Shown: positions 8,550 through 18,095, counted from the first letter of the stretch. The stretch: 64,000 nt of DNA from an uncultured Myxococcales bacterium (GCA_903895725.1 CAITUV010000017.1:155566-219565), one strand, 5' to 3'. Notes: generated from the letters alone by a model not told the origin. Translations and numbers: made by a program.

Positions 8550-9688
8550 ACCCCCTCGATGAAGGTCAGCAGCTCGTCCGGGGCCACGGCTTCCCCGCCC
8601 ACCTTGAACAGCGGCTTGACCGGGACCTTGCCGCACACGGCCAGCGAGACCTCGTAGGAGAGCTGTCCCAGGTTCATCTCGACCGGCACCACGACCCGGG
8701 CGTTGCGGGCCGCCAACGCCAGCTCCTCGTACGGGAACGGCCAGATGGTCCGAGGCCGGAAGAGGCCCACCTTGCGCCCCTGCGACCGGGCCATGTGCAT
8801 GGCGGCTTTGGCCGTCCGGGCGCAGGCCCCGTACGCAAACAGCAGCACCTCGGCATCCTCCACGTCCACCGCCTCGAAGTCGGTCACGAGCCTCCGGTTA
8901 CGCTCCACCTTGTCCATGAGCCAGCGCACCTGCCGATCCGCGTTCCCCGTGTCATTGGAGGGGAAGCCGGTCTCGTCGTGCAGCAGCCCCGTGACGTGGT
9001 AGCGATACCCCTGGCCGAACGGCACGAGCGGAGGAGGCACCTGCCCCGAGTACCGGTAGGGCCGATACTCCTCGGGCGGTGATACCGGCTTGCGCAGGTC
9101 CGGCAGCGTGGCCGAGTCGGGCGGAACCAGCACCGCCTTCTCCGTCACGTGCCCCACTACCTCGTCCATCAGCAGGATGACCGGCGTGCGAAGCCGCTCG
9201 GAGTAATCGAAGGCTTTGAGCGTCAGGTCGTAGGCCTCCGAGACCCGCTCCGGACACACGGCGACCGCCGGATGGTCCCCGTGCGTTCCCCAGCGGGCCT
9301 GCATCACGTCCCCCTGCGCAGGCAGCGTGGGCAACCCCGTGCTCGGCCCTCCCCGCATCACGTTGACGATGACGCAGGGGACCTCGGTCACGCAGGCAAA
9401 GCCGATGGCCTCCTGCTTCAACGAGAACCCGGGGCCGCTCGTTGCCGTCAGCGCCTTGGCCCCGGCAATCGCAGCGCCGATGACCGCGCTCATGGCCGCG
9501 ATCTCATCTTCCATCTGGATGAACACCCCGCCCGCCTTGGGCAGCAGCACCGACAGCGTTTCCGCTATTTCCGATGATGGCGTGATGGGGTAGCCGGCGA
9601 AGAACCTGGCTCCAGCGTCGATGGCTGCATGTGCGACCGCCTCGTTGCCGGTCAGCAGCCTCGGCGCGGGCCTCTTGCCCGTTTCCAT
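8546..9688 (-). CDS. korA: 2-oxoglutarate:ferredoxin oxidoreductase, alpha subunit
   Basis: A 380-aa alpha subunit. It has LLTGNEAVAHAAIDAGARFF, the GYPITPSSEI motif, QMEDEIAAMSAVIGAA, TATSGPGFSLKQEAIGFA and VNVMRGGPSTGLPT, all diagnostic of KorA (the pyrimidine-binding half of the thiamine diphosphate enzyme). The C-terminal part DAEVLLFAYGACARTAKAAM is the domain II/transketolase-C region. It lies 13 bp after korD and overlaps korB by 4 bp. Expected to work with KorB, KorC and KorD as a cytoplasmic ferredoxin-linked 2-oxoglutarate synthase/oxidoreductase, which fits anaerobic carbon metabolism or the reductive TCA direction; the direction cannot be read from sequence. Confidence 0.94.
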   Translation of the reverse strand: METGKRPAPRLLTGNEAVAHAAIDAGARFFAGYPITPSSEIAETLSVLLPKAGGVFIQMEDEIAAMSAVIGAAIAGAKALTATSGPGFSLKQEAIGFACVTEVPCVIVNVMRGGPSTGLPTLPAQGDVMQARWGTHGDHPAVAVCPERVSEAYDLTLKAFDYSERLRTPVILLMDEVVGHVTEKAVLVPPDSATLPDLRKPVSPPEEYRPYRYSGQVPPPLVPFGQGYRYHVTGLLHDETGFPSNDTGNADRQVRWLMDKVERNRRLVTDFEAVDVEDAEVLLFAYGACARTAKAAMHMARSQGRKVGLFRPRTIWPFPYEELALAARNARVVVPVEMNLGQLSYEVSLAVCGKVPVKPLFKVGGEAVAPDELLTFIEGV

Positions 9689-9701
9689 GTCGTCTCCCGT
9701 G

Positions 9702-9920
9702 TCAGGACGCGGTCTTCTCGCCCTCGGACGGAATCACGGTGATGGCAAAGTCAGGGCAGCGCAGGTCGCACAGATTGCAGGCCGTGCACCGCTCCAGTGC
9801 CACCACCGTGGAGACTCCGTCCTGCAGGCTCAGCACCTTGCCTGGACAGAACTCCACGCAAATGCCGCACCCCTTGCACCTGACCGTGTCGATCCGTATT
9901 TCCTTTGCCTTTCCGCCCAA
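9702..9920 (-). CDS. korD: 2-oxoglutarate:ferredoxin oxidoreductase, delta subunit (2x[4Fe-4S] ferredoxin)
   Basis: A small bacterial-type ferredoxin with two complete cluster motifs, CKGCGICVEFCP and CTACNLCDLRCP, matching the KorD/OorD delta subunit that passes electrons to external ferredoxin. I place the start at the TTG at 9920 (72 aa): GAGGG lies 7 nt upstream and homologues begin shortly before the first CxxC. The frame stays open up to 9986, but the start codons there have no Shine-Dalgarno. First gene of the korDABC operon, divergent from the transglutaminase-like gene at 10045. Confidence 0.9.
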   Translation of the reverse strand: MGGKAKEIRIDTVRCKGCGICVEFCPGKVLSLQDGVSTVVALERCTACNLCDLRCPDFAITVIPSEGEKTAS

Positions 9921-10044
9921 CGGTTTACCCTCGCTCCGGACAGCCGCTAGTTGTCTACCAGAGGGGGGGGATACCGTCAACATCAATTCACTTGAAGCCC
10001 GCGTCTCGATTGCCTAGAGTGTGCGCAGCTCGAGAGGTGAGCCC

Positions 10045-11538
10045 ATGCGCCATCTGGCACTTATTCTGCTCCTGTCGCTTCTCCCCGTGTCCCTCCACGC
10101 CGCCCCCCTGGTCCCCACCGACCAGGAGATCCTCGACATGGGCAAGGCCCAGCTCGGAGAACGCTGGTACGGAATCTACGTCCTCGGCCGCAAGGTAGGC
10201 TGGCAGAAGGACGCCTGGGCCGAGAAGGAAGGCCTCCTCTGCAGCGATACCGAGTTCGTGCTCGAGATGGGGTTCCTCGGAAAGACCACCTCCATCTCCT
10301 CCCGGGAGGTCTCCTGCTTCGACCCCGCCGCCACCCCCTCCCGGCTCGTCACCTACCTCCAGGACAAGGACGAGGACGGCCGCAAGGTCACCATCCAGGG
10401 GCGGATCGAGAAGGAGGGCCCAGCATCCAAGACCCCTCTCCTTCGCTTCGACGTCGATGCCGGCGGTCGGAAACGTACCTACACCGCTCCGGCAGATTCC
10501 GTGCTGCTCCTTCACCTCGTCCCCTGGGCCGGCATCAAGCGGATGAATCCCGGGGACTACGTCGATTCGAACAGCTTCGATGAGCTCACCGGCAAGAAAA
10601 GGTGGGAGAAGATCACGCTCAAGGGGACCGAGGAGAAGTCCCTCATGGGGCGGCCCGCGACCCTGTACCGCCTCCGCATCCAGGACGAGACCGGCGTCGA
10701 CCTCGATGCCCTCGTGTCCGGCGAGGGGCATGTGCTCGAAGGAACCCTCGGCCCCTCCATCCGCATCGTGCTCGAAGATCGGGAAACCGCACGGCGCAAG
10801 GACGTGGACATGCTCGACCTCTATTCCACGAGCTTCGTCCCCGCCACCGGCGACCTCGACTACACGCTGGCCGTCCGGGTGCGGAAGATGAAGTTCCGCT
10901 TGACTGGCCAGGCCCCCATCCAGCTGGCCGAGGTCAGCCGCCAGAAGACCGAAGAGAGCGGTCCCAACCAGGTCACCGTCCAGGTCACCGCCTGCCCGGC
11001 AGCGGTCCGAGCCGCCTCTCCCGCCGGGGATCACCTCGCCTGCGACGCCGACATCCCCTGCGACCTCGAAGAGATCAAGGACCAGGCAAAGAAGATCACC
11101 GCCAAACAGAAGGGCGAGCTGGATAAGGCGCTGGCGCTCACCCGCTGGGTCAACCGGCACTTCCGGTACACGCTGGGAGGAGGGGGCGGAACCGGGGATA
11201 TGATCCTCAAGGAGAAGTCGGGCGACTGCACCGAGTTCTCCAAAGCACTGCTGACCCTCCTGCGGGCAGCGGGCATCCGGTCGCGGCTCGTCTCGGGAAT
11301 CGTCCCGGCCACGCAGAAGCCGCTCAGCTTCGGTTACCACGCGTGGGTCGAGGCCTGGTTCGACGGCCGGGGCTGGGTCTCCCTCGACCCGACCTGGGGG
11401 GAATTTCCGGTCGATGCGGCCCATGTGATCTTCGACGTGGACCAGGGGCTCCAGATGGCCACCCACCTGGGCGGGCTGAAGATGGAAATCCTCGATGTGG
11501 AGTACAGCAAGACGTTCGGCGAGATCCGGTGTGAGTGA
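10045..11538 (+). CDS. Secreted transglutaminase-like protein
   Basis: A 497-aa protein with signal peptide MRHLALILLLSLLPVSLHAA. The C-terminal third is a transglutaminase-like (papain-fold) domain with an intact triad: Cys about 395 in SGDCTEFSKALLTLLRAAGI, His about 432 in FGYHAWVEAWF, Asp about 448 in SLDPTWGE. The N-terminal 350 residues are a large beta-rich region with no recognised family. In bacteria such domains usually act as proteases or amidohydrolases in the envelope rather than as crosslinkers; the substrate is unknown. The ATG at 10045 follows GAGAGGTGAG; a GTG at 10021 would spoil the signal peptide. It diverges from korDABC and is followed by the heptamer repeat array. Confidence 0.85.
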   Translation: MRHLALILLLSLLPVSLHAAPLVPTDQEILDMGKAQLGERWYGIYVLGRKVGWQKDAWAEKEGLLCSDTEFVLEMGFLGKTTSISSREVSCFDPAATPSRLVTYLQDKDEDGRKVTIQGRIEKEGPASKTPLLRFDVDAGGRKRTYTAPADSVLLLHLVPWAGIKRMNPGDYVDSNSFDELTGKKRWEKITLKGTEEKSLMGRPATLYRLRIQDETGVDLDALVSGEGHVLEGTLGPSIRIVLEDRETARRKDVDMLDLYSTSFVPATGDLDYTLAVRVRKMKFRLTGQAPIQLAEVSRQKTEESGPNQVTVQVTACPAAVRAASPAGDHLACDADIPCDLEEIKDQAKKITAKQKGELDKALALTRWVNRHFRYTLGGGGGTGDMILKEKSGDCTEFSKALLTLLRAAGIRSRLVSGIVPATQKPLSFGYHAWVEAWFDGRGWVSLDPTWGEFPVDAAHVIFDVDQGLQMATHLGGLKMEILDVEYSKTFGEIRCE

Positions 11539-11540
11539 GG

Positions 11541-11671
11541 CGATGGTCGATGGCCGATGGCCGATGGTCGATGGTCGATGGTCGATGGTCGATGGTCGAT
11601 GGTCGATGGTCGATGGTCGATGGTCGATGGCCGATGGTCGATGGTCGATGGTCGATGGTCGATGGCCGATG
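11541..11671. repeat. Heptamer tandem repeat array (CGATGGT/CGATGGC)
   Basis: An uninterrupted run of about 18.7 copies of a 7-bp unit, CGATGGT with a few CGATGGC variants, starting 2 bp after the transglutaminase-like stop codon and ending 73 bp before nfo. Because 7 is not a multiple of 3, all six frames remain open through it, producing meaningless repeat peptides. Such arrays vary in copy number by slippage; no function is visible. Confidence 0.95.
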
Positions 11672-11693
11672 CAGGGGAGACGGGCAGTGAAAC

Positions 11694-11721
11694 CCCAGCC
11701 CCGACCACGCGGGAGGGGCCC
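11694..11721 (-). repeat. Dispersed GC-rich repeat, copy 1
   Basis: Minus-strand copy of the core CCCCTCCCGCGTGGTCGGGG, flanked as in the other copies by GG and CTG. It sits between the heptamer array and nfo. The core can fold (GCCCC with GGGGC), without a T-tract. Confidence 0.85.
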
Positions 11722-11744
11722 TTTGGATGTGCAGGAGGGAATCG

Positions 11745-12590
11745 ATGCGACTGGGGGCGCACATCAGCACCGCAGGAGGCGTTTCGGGCGCATTCGCCCG
11801 GGCCGTCGAGGTCACTGCCGAGTGCATGCAGATCTTTACCCGCAACCAGAACCGGTGGGCCTCCAAGCCCATCGCCGCAGATGAGGCGGCCGAGTTCCGG
11901 CGCCTGCGGAAGGAAACCGGCATCGGGCCGAATATGGCCCATGCCTCCTACCTGGTGAACCTCGCCACCTCCGATGCCGAGCTCGAGCGCAAGTCGGTCG
12001 AGGCCATGGTCGACGAGGTGCATCGGGCCGACCTGCTCGGCATCGAATACCTCGTGTTCCACCCCGGGGCGCACATGGGCGCCGGAATCGAGACGGGGAT
12101 CCGCCTGATCGCCCAGCGCCTCGACCGCATCGTCGAAGAGGCCGGGGATGACAGCCGCGTCACGATCCTGCTCGAGAACACAGCGGGGCAGGGGACCGTG
12201 ATTGGCAACGAGTTCGAGCACTTGCGGGACATCCTGGCCGCGGTTCGCCACGTCGACCGGATCGGCGTGTGCATCGATTCGTGCCATGCCTTTGCCGCGG
12301 GCTACGACCTGACCTCGGGCACGGGGTACGAGCAGGCCATCGCGGCGCTGGCCTCGACGGTTACCCTCCCCAAGGTCCTGGCCTTCCACCTGAATGACTC
12401 GTTGCGGGACTTCAATTCCCGCAAGGACCGGCACGCGGGCATCGAGCAGGGGAAGATGGGGCTGTCTCCGTTCGGCTACCTGGTCAATGATCCACGCTTT
12501 GCACAACATCCTGCGACTCTCGAGACCCCAGAGGCCGAGGCGGCCTATGCCCGGGAGCTGTCCGTGCTGAGGAAGCTGAAGAGGCAGTGA
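11745..12590 (+). CDS. nfo: Endonuclease IV (AP endonuclease)
   Basis: A 281-aa endonuclease IV of the xylose-isomerase-like TIM-barrel family. It cleaves 5' to abasic sites in base excision repair and needs three zinc ions. Most metal-binding segments are recognisable in order: AHASYL, VFHPGAH, LLENTAGQG, CIDSCHAFAAGYDL, FHLNDS, RKDRHAGIEQGKMG and the final LETP glutamate. The start at 11745 (MRLGAHIS) has GGAGGG 5 nt upstream and matches homologues; an in-frame ATG at 11727 would add an unconserved stub. It stands alone, between the heptamer array and a converging lipoprotein gene, with copies of the dispersed repeat on both sides. Confidence 0.97.
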   Translation: MRLGAHISTAGGVSGAFARAVEVTAECMQIFTRNQNRWASKPIAADEAAEFRRLRKETGIGPNMAHASYLVNLATSDAELERKSVEAMVDEVHRADLLGIEYLVFHPGAHMGAGIETGIRLIAQRLDRIVEEAGDDSRVTILLENTAGQGTVIGNEFEHLRDILAAVRHVDRIGVCIDSCHAFAAGYDLTSGTGYEQAIAALASTVTLPKVLAFHLNDSLRDFNSRKDRHAGIEQGKMGLSPFGYLVNDPRFAQHPATLETPEAEAAYARELSVLRKLKRQ

Positions 12591-12599
12591 TCCGTTGGC

Positions 12600-12626
12600 C
12601 CAGCCCCGACCACGCGGGAGGGGCCA
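12600..12626 (-). repeat. Dispersed GC-rich repeat, copy 2 (convergent gap)
   Basis: Minus-strand copy of CCCCTCCCGCGTGGTCGGGG in the gap between nfo (ends 12590) and the converging lipoprotein gene (ends 12664). The placement at two gene ends suggests a terminator or REP-like role. Confidence 0.85.
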
Positions 12627-12663
12627 TCGGTGTGCCGGCAGATGCCGTGGGCACTGGGGGTAG

Positions 12664-14535
12664 CTACTCGGCAGGCACCAGGAGCACGAAGCGGCCGGCG
12701 GCATCGGTGAAGCCCGACGCAATGGGAATTGGAGCGCTGCCGTCGGGTTGGGCAAGCCCTTCCATCTCATCGTACAACTCGACGAGGACACCCGGAATGG
12801 GCTGGTCGCCAACCTCCTCCGGTGCCTGGTACTCGGGGTCCGCAGTCGAGGCTGCGGCACCGGAAACCTCGACGTCCGGAGCCGGAGTGCCCACGACCAG
12901 TCCGGTCAGCGCTGCTGGCGGAGGCAGCACGAACGACCGCTGCTGCGAGTCGCCCGAGATGAACAGGTTGCGTTCAACGAGCCTGGCAAGCCCGGTATCC
13001 GGGGCCGGGTCGACCACGAGCGTGTACTCACCCGGGTCGAGCGACATCCGGTAGAGCCCTGCGGATTCGAGATCCTCTTCCGCCTGGAACTTCCTCGAAG
13101 GGAGCGGGGCGGTATCCGGGTACTTCCCCTTTCCGGTCAGGATGGCCATGACCTGCGCCCCAACCAGGGGGATTCCTCCACTGTCCTCGAGGCGGACCCG
13201 CGTCAGCGCCTTGTCCTTGAGGAAGACCTGGAGATCCGGCACCTCCCGGTCTCCTTCATAATAGTGGACGAGCTGCTGGTAGATGCCCAGGCCGCTTTCC
13301 GCTGCGGGAATCACGGACAGCACGTAGCTGCGGGGCGGCACGTCGAACTCCACCCGGGCCGTTGCCTGGACTCGACCGGCCGTGAGGTCGGTCTCGAACT
13401 GCACGTCCTCGACGGTCCGTTCGACCTCGAGCATCCCGGTACCCACCTGACCGGTCAGGCGCACCACCGAGTCGTGGAGGTCGGCTGCGATGCGGTCCCG
13501 CTGGCGGCCGGCCATCTCCCGGGCCTGCTTCTCTCCCCCCTTTCCGTCGAATTCCGCCGGGCTGGGAGTGTCGAGCTTGACCGTGAGCACCACGCCGATG
13601 TGCAGCAGCTCGTCCAGGTCGCTGACCGGAAGGTCCCCCAGGTCCGTCGGCCCGGTGACGGTGATCTCCGCCACCTGGACCTTGGGGACCAGGTCGTTTT
13701 CCGGCGACGGCTGGAGCTGCACCTGGTACAGGTCCCCCTCCGGCGTCTCCGGCGGCTGGACCAGCACTTCGAAGCAGCCGAGCCCGTCGGTCACCGCGGT
13801 GGAGGAGAGGTTGCCGCTGACCGGTGCCACCGCGGTCACCCGCGCCCCGACAATCGGTGCCATGAGCGCACCCTCGGCCACCACGCAGCCGGTCATGGGC
13901 AGGTAGCTGGAGGGCGGCGGAACCTCGATCTGCCAGTCGTAGGTGAACGGGTCGGCCGGGTCGGACCGCCGGCTGAACTGCCGCCGCACGTGGTACGGAG
14001 GGTACTCTACCCCGTCATCAGACGCCGGCAGGTAGACATAGACATCGTACGTGACATCCTCGCTGACCCACAGCTCGAAGCCGGGCTTGTCGCCGCCGGC
14101 CAGCCCCGAGGCCGCCACCTGGGCATCCTGGTGCACCTTGAGGTCGGGGATGGAGCCGGGAGCTACGGCCACGATCTTTGCCTTCTCGCTGGACAGAGGA
14201 TTTCCTTCCACCAGGACGCGCCCCACCACTCGGATCGGGCGGTGGAGCTTGAGCGTCAGCTCTTCACGGCTCGACAGTTCCAGAGCGGGATATTGCTCCT
14301 CGACACCCAGCACGCCCTGCCCCGGGGGGACCAGTCGGAGCCACCCGCTGAGGCTGAGCTCCTCGTCGGTCACGCAGCGGTGGGCCTTCAGGTCGCAGAC
14401 GAGGCCGTCCCCGCACTCGGAATCGGACTGGCACGTGGCGATCTCCTGCCCCGTGTCCAGCGGAGCCTCCAGGACGAGACACCCCGGCACCAGCAGCGCC
14501 AGCACCAACACCCGGATGTTCTCTCGCCACGTCAT
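12664..14535 (-). CDS. Large lipoprotein with carboxypeptidase-regulatory-like folds
   Basis: A 623-aa lipoprotein: hydrophobic N-terminus with lipobox LVPGC (Cys19). After it comes one cysteine motif, CQSDSECGDGLVCDLKAHRC, of the type seen in many myxobacterial lipoproteins. The body alternates segments such as TGCVVAEGALMAPIVGARVTAV and GVLVELYDEMEGLAQPDG...SGFTDAAGRFVLLVPA, characteristic of carboxypeptidase-regulatory/transthyretin-like beta-sandwiches. The start at 14535 (MTWREN) is preferred over the TTG at 14550. It is 22 bp downstream of the small lipoprotein gene ending at 14558 and probably co-transcribed with it. Likely a surface adhesin or scaffold; no catalytic residues recognised. 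Confidence 0.8.
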   Translation of the reverse strand: MTWRENIRVLVLALLVPGCLVLEAPLDTGQEIATCQSDSECGDGLVCDLKAHRCVTDEELSLSGWLRLVPPGQGVLGVEEQYPALELSSREELTLKLHRPIRVVGRVLVEGNPLSSEKAKIVAVAPGSIPDLKVHQDAQVAASGLAGGDKPGFELWVSEDVTYDVYVYLPASDDGVEYPPYHVRRQFSRRSDPADPFTYDWQIEVPPPSSYLPMTGCVVAEGALMAPIVGARVTAVAPVSGNLSSTAVTDGLGCFEVLVQPPETPEGDLYQVQLQPSPENDLVPKVQVAEITVTGPTDLGDLPVSDLDELLHIGVVLTVKLDTPSPAEFDGKGGEKQAREMAGRQRDRIAADLHDSVVRLTGQVGTGMLEVERTVEDVQFETDLTAGRVQATARVEFDVPPRSYVLSVIPAAESGLGIYQQLVHYYEGDREVPDLQVFLKDKALTRVRLEDSGGIPLVGAQVMAILTGKGKYPDTAPLPSRKFQAEEDLESAGLYRMSLDPGEYTLVVDPAPDTGLARLVERNLFISGDSQQRSFVLPPPAALTGLVVGTPAPDVEVSGAAASTADPEYQAPEEVGDQPIPGVLVELYDEMEGLAQPDGSAPIPIASGFTDAAGRFVLLVPAE

Positions 14536-14557
14536 CTCGGCCTCTTTCAAGCTCCTG

Positions 14558-15094
14558 TCAAGGGCACGTGTCCACCAGCTCGACCACCCAGACCCGCTTG
14601 ATCATCGGGTAGGGGGTACCCTTCTCGTCCGTTCCCGTCCGTACCGGCTGCGTCTCGTCCACCGTGGGAGCCCAATCGAGCTCATGATCGCTCACCACCA
14701 CTTCCACGGTGATGTAGCTGCCCGCGGGGGGGTTGGCGAACGACTTGAGGTCGCACGGGTTGTCGAACGTCATCGTGAGATTCCCGAACAGGAAGTGGGG
14801 GGACCCTTCGGGATCCACCCAGTACCAGATCGCATCGAGCGGGTCGCCCTCGGGGTCATCGACGGCCCCCTCGATGTTGAACTGCATGAGCTGCTGCTCC
14901 CTTCGCTGGAAGGGGAACTCGTCGGTCGGGGGAACGGTTTGCGACCAGTCCAGGGAGGGGGGTTCGTTGGGGTGCTCGTGGATCTCAGGAGGTGGAACGA
15001 CGCAGCCGGCCGGATTCCAAAGAGCCACGAGGAGGAACGGCAGGAGTCTGAGCGTCCCCCTCTTCGGGCTCGTTATCTGCAACGTCCGTGCCAC
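14558..15094 (-). CDS. Small lipoprotein of unknown function
   Basis: A 178-aa protein with a hydrophobic segment (LRLLPFLLVALW) and a lipobox-like NPAGC (Cys31). The mature part is acidic and beta-rich (EGAVDDPEGDPLDAIWYW, SYITVEVVVSDHELDWAP), reminiscent of a single Ig- or cadherin-like sandwich, with one further cysteine pair (PCDLK and the terminal DTCP). It starts with GTG after AGGCAG and lies immediately upstream of the 623-aa lipoprotein gene. The function is not recognisable. Confidence 0.7.
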   Translation of the reverse strand: MARTLQITSPKRGTLRLLPFLLVALWNPAGCVVPPPEIHEHPNEPPSLDWSQTVPPTDEFPFQRREQQLMQFNIEGAVDDPEGDPLDAIWYWVDPEGSPHFLFGNLTMTFDNPCDLKSFANPPAGSYITVEVVVSDHELDWAPTVDETQPVRTGTDEKGTPYPMIKRVWVVELVDTCP

Positions 15095-15222
15095 CTGCCT
15101 ACACCCCGCTGGCCCTGCCTCGTATGCCGGGTAATTCTAGTAATAATGACAAAACCGGCTGCCCGGTCCCGCGGTTCACCCCGCTCTGTGAGGGGCAAGG
15201 TTGTCACGAGTGAAGAAAAAAT

Positions 15223-17010
15223 TCACTCATCCTCGGGACGGTCTTTCTCAAGATACCGGAAAATCGTGCGGGGGTCCACCCCAAGGTCGCGGGCCGTTTT
15301 CGTCTTGTTGCCACGGTTGATTTCGAGCACCCGGTTCACGTAGTCGAGCTGGAACTGCTCCTTGGCCTCGGACAGAGGCACCACCTGGACGTCGGCCTCG
15401 ACCAGCCCCAGGTCGTCAGTCTCGACCAATTCGCCTTCGGCCAGCACCACGGCCTTGCGAAGCTTGTTTTCGAGCTCGCGCACGTTCCCGGGCCAGGAGT
15501 ACGCCCGCATGGCCGTCTGGGCCGCCTGCGAGAAGCCCCGGATCTTCGAGTCGTACTGGCGGATGAACTTCTGGAGGAAGTAGTTGCCGATGAGGACCAC
15601 GTCATCCCCTCGCTCCCGCAGGGGCGGCAGGGTGACGGTGACGACGTTGAGCCGGTAGTACAGGTCTTGCCGGAACTGCCCGGCGGCAACGGCCTCTTCG
15701 AGGTTCTTGTTGGTGGCAGCGATGATGCGGATGTCGACGGATTCCGGCTTCGTGCTGCCCACCCGGGTGACCTGCCGCGTTTCGAGGGCGCGCAGAATCT
15801 TGACCTGGAGCTGGAAGGGGAGGTCCCCGATCTCGTCGAGGAAGAGCGTTCCCTTGCTGGCGGACTGAAACTTGCCCGGCGCCGCGGCATGGGCACCGGT
15901 GTAGGCCCCCTTTTCGTGGCCGAACAGCTCGCTCTCCAGGAGATTCTCCGGGATGGCCCCGCAGTTGATGGCAACGAACGGGCCGTCGGCGCGGGCCGAG
16001 CGTCGGTGAAGCTCCTTGGCAATGAGCTCCTTGCCGACTCCCGTCTCCCCCCGGATGAGGACGCCGATGTCGGTGGTGGCGACCTTTTCGACCCGGCGAT
16101 AGACGTCCCGCATCGCCTGGGACGCCCCGATGATCTCGCCGAACTTGAGCTCTTCCAGCTTGAGCTCGAGCTGCTCCTTGCGGACCACCAGCTCGTGGAT
16201 GAGGATGGCGTTGCGCAGGAGGAACCCCGCCTGGCTGGCGAAGACCTGGAGGATGGAGAGGGACTCCTCCTGGAACAGGTTGACCACGTTGTCGTTGCCC
16301 AGGTAGATGACGCCCAGCAGGTCCCCGCGGCACAGGATCGGCACGCACATCACCGAGCAGAGCTTGAGGCTCACCACGCTTTGCGACGAGCAGAATTCCT
16401 GGTCGTGCAGGGCATCGGATACCAGCAGGGGCTCCCGGGTGGCGACGACCCGGCGCACGATGGAATCGGAGAAGCCTCCGTCGCCCGTCTGGACCGACTC
16501 CCGGGAGATGTTCCGGGAGGAGTGGCGGGTGGCCACCCCCCCGTCGAGCAGGAAGAGGAAGCCCCGGTCGGCCCCGGTCAGCTCGATGAGCTTGTCCAGC
16601 ATGAGGTCGATGAGCTGCTGCAGATCCCGTTCTTCCATGAGGGCGGTGGTAAACTCGAGCAGCTTGCGCAAGGAGTCCCGTGCGCCGATCTCCTCGCGGG
16701 TGAACTCTCCCGTAGGAACCTCGTGGAGCCGGAACTGGAGGGTCGTTCGTCCGATCCGAACCACGTCCTGGTCCTGGAGCGTCTGCCGCCGGGTCTTCTT
16801 GCCGTTGACGTGGAACTCGGCATTCCGGTCGAGCGTGGACATCTCGTATTTCTTGCCGTCGAAGAAGATCTGGCAGTGGTTCGGCAGCACCTCGGGATCC
16901 TCGATCCGAATGGTGTTGTCCGCAGCCGCTCCGATGGTCGTGATCCGACGGAAGACGTTGTACAGCCGGGTCTTGACACCCGGTCCGGGGAAAAGCACGA
17001 GCGATGGCAT
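15223..17010 (-). CDS. Sigma54-dependent activator with FHA and GAF domains
   Basis: A 595-aa enhancer-binding protein. Residues about 20-95 form an FHA phosphothreonine-binding domain ([28 protein letters not shown]). Residues about 115-270 are a GAF sensor. The AAA+ domain has Walker A GETGVGKE (about 318-325), the sigma54-contacting GAYTGA loop (about 368), Walker [12 protein letters not shown] and the arginine region. The C-terminus is a Fis-type helix-turn-helix ([18 protein letters not shown]). It should activate sigma54 RNA polymerase, with FHA linking it to Ser/Thr kinase signalling; the kinase at 20508 is a nearby candidate partner (inference only). FHA-type activators of this kind are abundant in myxobacteria. 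Confidence 0.95.
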   Translation of the reverse strand: MPSLVLFPGPGVKTRLYNVFRRITTIGAAADNTIRIEDPEVLPNHCQIFFDGKKYEMSTLDRNAEFHVNGKKTRRQTLQDQDVVRIGRTTLQFRLHEVPTGEFTREEIGARDSLRKLLEFTTALMEERDLQQLIDLMLDKLIELTGADRGFLFLLDGGVATRHSSRNISRESVQTGDGGFSDSIVRRVVATREPLLVSDALHDQEFCSSQSVVSLKLCSVMCVPILCRGDLLGVIYLGNDNVVNLFQEESLSILQVFASQAGFLLRNAILIHELVVRKEQLELKLEELKFGEIIGASQAMRDVYRRVEKVATTDIGVLIRGETGVGKELIAKELHRRSARADGPFVAINCGAIPENLLESELFGHEKGAYTGAHAAAPGKFQSASKGTLFLDEIGDLPFQLQVKILRALETRQVTRVGSTKPESVDIRIIAATNKNLEEAVAAGQFRQDLYYRLNVVTVTLPPLRERGDDVVLIGNYFLQKFIRQYDSKIRGFSQAAQTAMRAYSWPGNVRELENKLRKAVVLAEGELVETDDLGLVEADVQVVPLSEAKEQFQLDYVNRVLEINRGNKTKTARDLGVDPRTIFRYLEKDRPEDE

Positions 17011-17042
17011 GTCGTCTCTCCGCTCCGCCGATGCGCTTGCGC

Positions 17043-17918
17043 TCAGAAGGTCGCCAAGAAGCCGAACCCGATGCCTCCTCCCGGCGGGGGCATTGGCGAA
17101 ACAGCCCAGATGCTAGCAGAATCGCCCCCCAAATCCATCTCTTTTCGACTCGGGTGCACGGGCCCGTTGACGCCGTCGGCGGAGGCGCTCTGCTCCTGCA
17201 CTTCCTCGATCACCTGCTCCCGCTCGAACCCGGCGAAGGCATCGATCACCCCCCAGATGTAGAGGGCTGCAAAGGTCCCGATTCCGGCATACATCGTGGA
17301 GAGCGCGGCGACGCGGGCGTTGCCGGTCGGGTTCTCCAGGTACATGTAGAGCCAGGAGCCTCCGTTGGCACCGAGGCAGAGGAGCTGCGAGCTCATGAAG
17401 AAGGCCCCTTTGCCCCACCGGTGCTGGACGAGCTGCCCGCCGCCGAACGGGAGCAGGTTGACCCACGGGTCGTTGAGCTTGACCGTCCTGCGGATGACCA
17501 GCTTGGGCTCCACCGGGTCGGGGCGGGTCAACGTGATCACCTTCAGCTCGATGAGCTGCTTGCGGAGGTCTTCCAGCTCCTGCACCATCTCCGGTGGATA
17601 AAAGAACGGGTCGAGTCGGAAGTCCGGATCCTCCTGGAGCAGCTTGGTGTACTGCTGTCGGAACTGGACCTTGTCCCCTTTCCACCAGAAGGAGGCCCCG
17701 AGCCACTCCCGGGCCTGCTGCACCTGCTCTTTCGCCGGCAGGGTCGGCTCCGGTTCGAGCAGGGGGGTGAGCAGCACGATGACCCGCTCATAGTCCTGGT
17801 AGTGGAACGCGTTCCGGCCCAGCTCGAACTGCTCGGCCGGGGTCTGTGCCCACACCCATCCCGTCCCCAGCAACAGGGCCGCCGCCGCCGTCACGAGCTG
17901 GATGAATCCCCGGCGCAT
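17043..17918 (-). CDS. Periplasmic/envelope TPR-containing protein
   Basis: A 291-aa protein with signal peptide ([25 protein letters not shown]). Residues 25-110 look like a TPR pair ([34 protein letters not shown]) with a coiled-coil stretch after it. The second half has [16 protein letters not shown], two possible membrane-embedded segments and a C-terminus ending in aromatic Phe, as in many outer membrane proteins. It resembles DUF5683-type proteins linked to gliding or envelope complexes, but the match is loose. It lies 32 bp upstream of the sigma54 activator gene and on the same strand, so possibly co-transcribed. The exact function is unknown. Confidence 0.7.
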   Translation of the reverse strand: MRRGFIQLVTAAAALLLGTGWVWAQTPAEQFELGRNAFHYQDYERVIVLLTPLLEPEPTLPAKEQVQQAREWLGASFWWKGDKVQFRQQYTKLLQEDPDFRLDPFFYPPEMVQELEDLRKQLIELKVITLTRPDPVEPKLVIRRTVKLNDPWVNLLPFGGGQLVQHRWGKGAFFMSSQLLCLGANGGSWLYMYLENPTGNARVAALSTMYAGIGTFAALYIWGVIDAFAGFEREQVIEEVQEQSASADGVNGPVHPSRKEMDLGGDSASIWAVSPMPPPGGGIGFGFLATF

Positions 17919-18066
17919 GGGGGCATTATAGAGCCCAACTGCGGGGCTGGCAATGATGGTGCTTCGGAACCTGTTTCGGACGACGGGCCAGCTTCCAGCT
18001 CTGGCGGCTGCGAAGTCGTCCGTTCAGCTCCACAGCGGTATTCGCCCGCCAGCGTCGTTCCGCCGC

Positions 18067-18095
18067 CTGACAAGCGGAACCAACCATGCTAATCC
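18067..18095 (+). promoter_or_regulatory. Promoter-like site for the frameshifted ATPase gene
   Basis: CTGACA (18067-18072), 17-nt spacer, TAATCC (18090-18095), 22 bp upstream of the start codon at 18117. Confidence 0.35.

Noticed and set aside
7181..9920. Pyruvate:ferredoxin oxidoreductase
   Set aside because: The alpha subunit's GYPITPSSEI context, the gene order and the subunit sizes fit the 2-oxoglutarate enzyme better, though 2-oxoacid preference cannot be proven from sequence.
11541..11671. Repeat peptides in all frames of the heptamer array
   Set aside because: Open frames arise only because 7 bp is not a multiple of 3; they have no start context or homologue.
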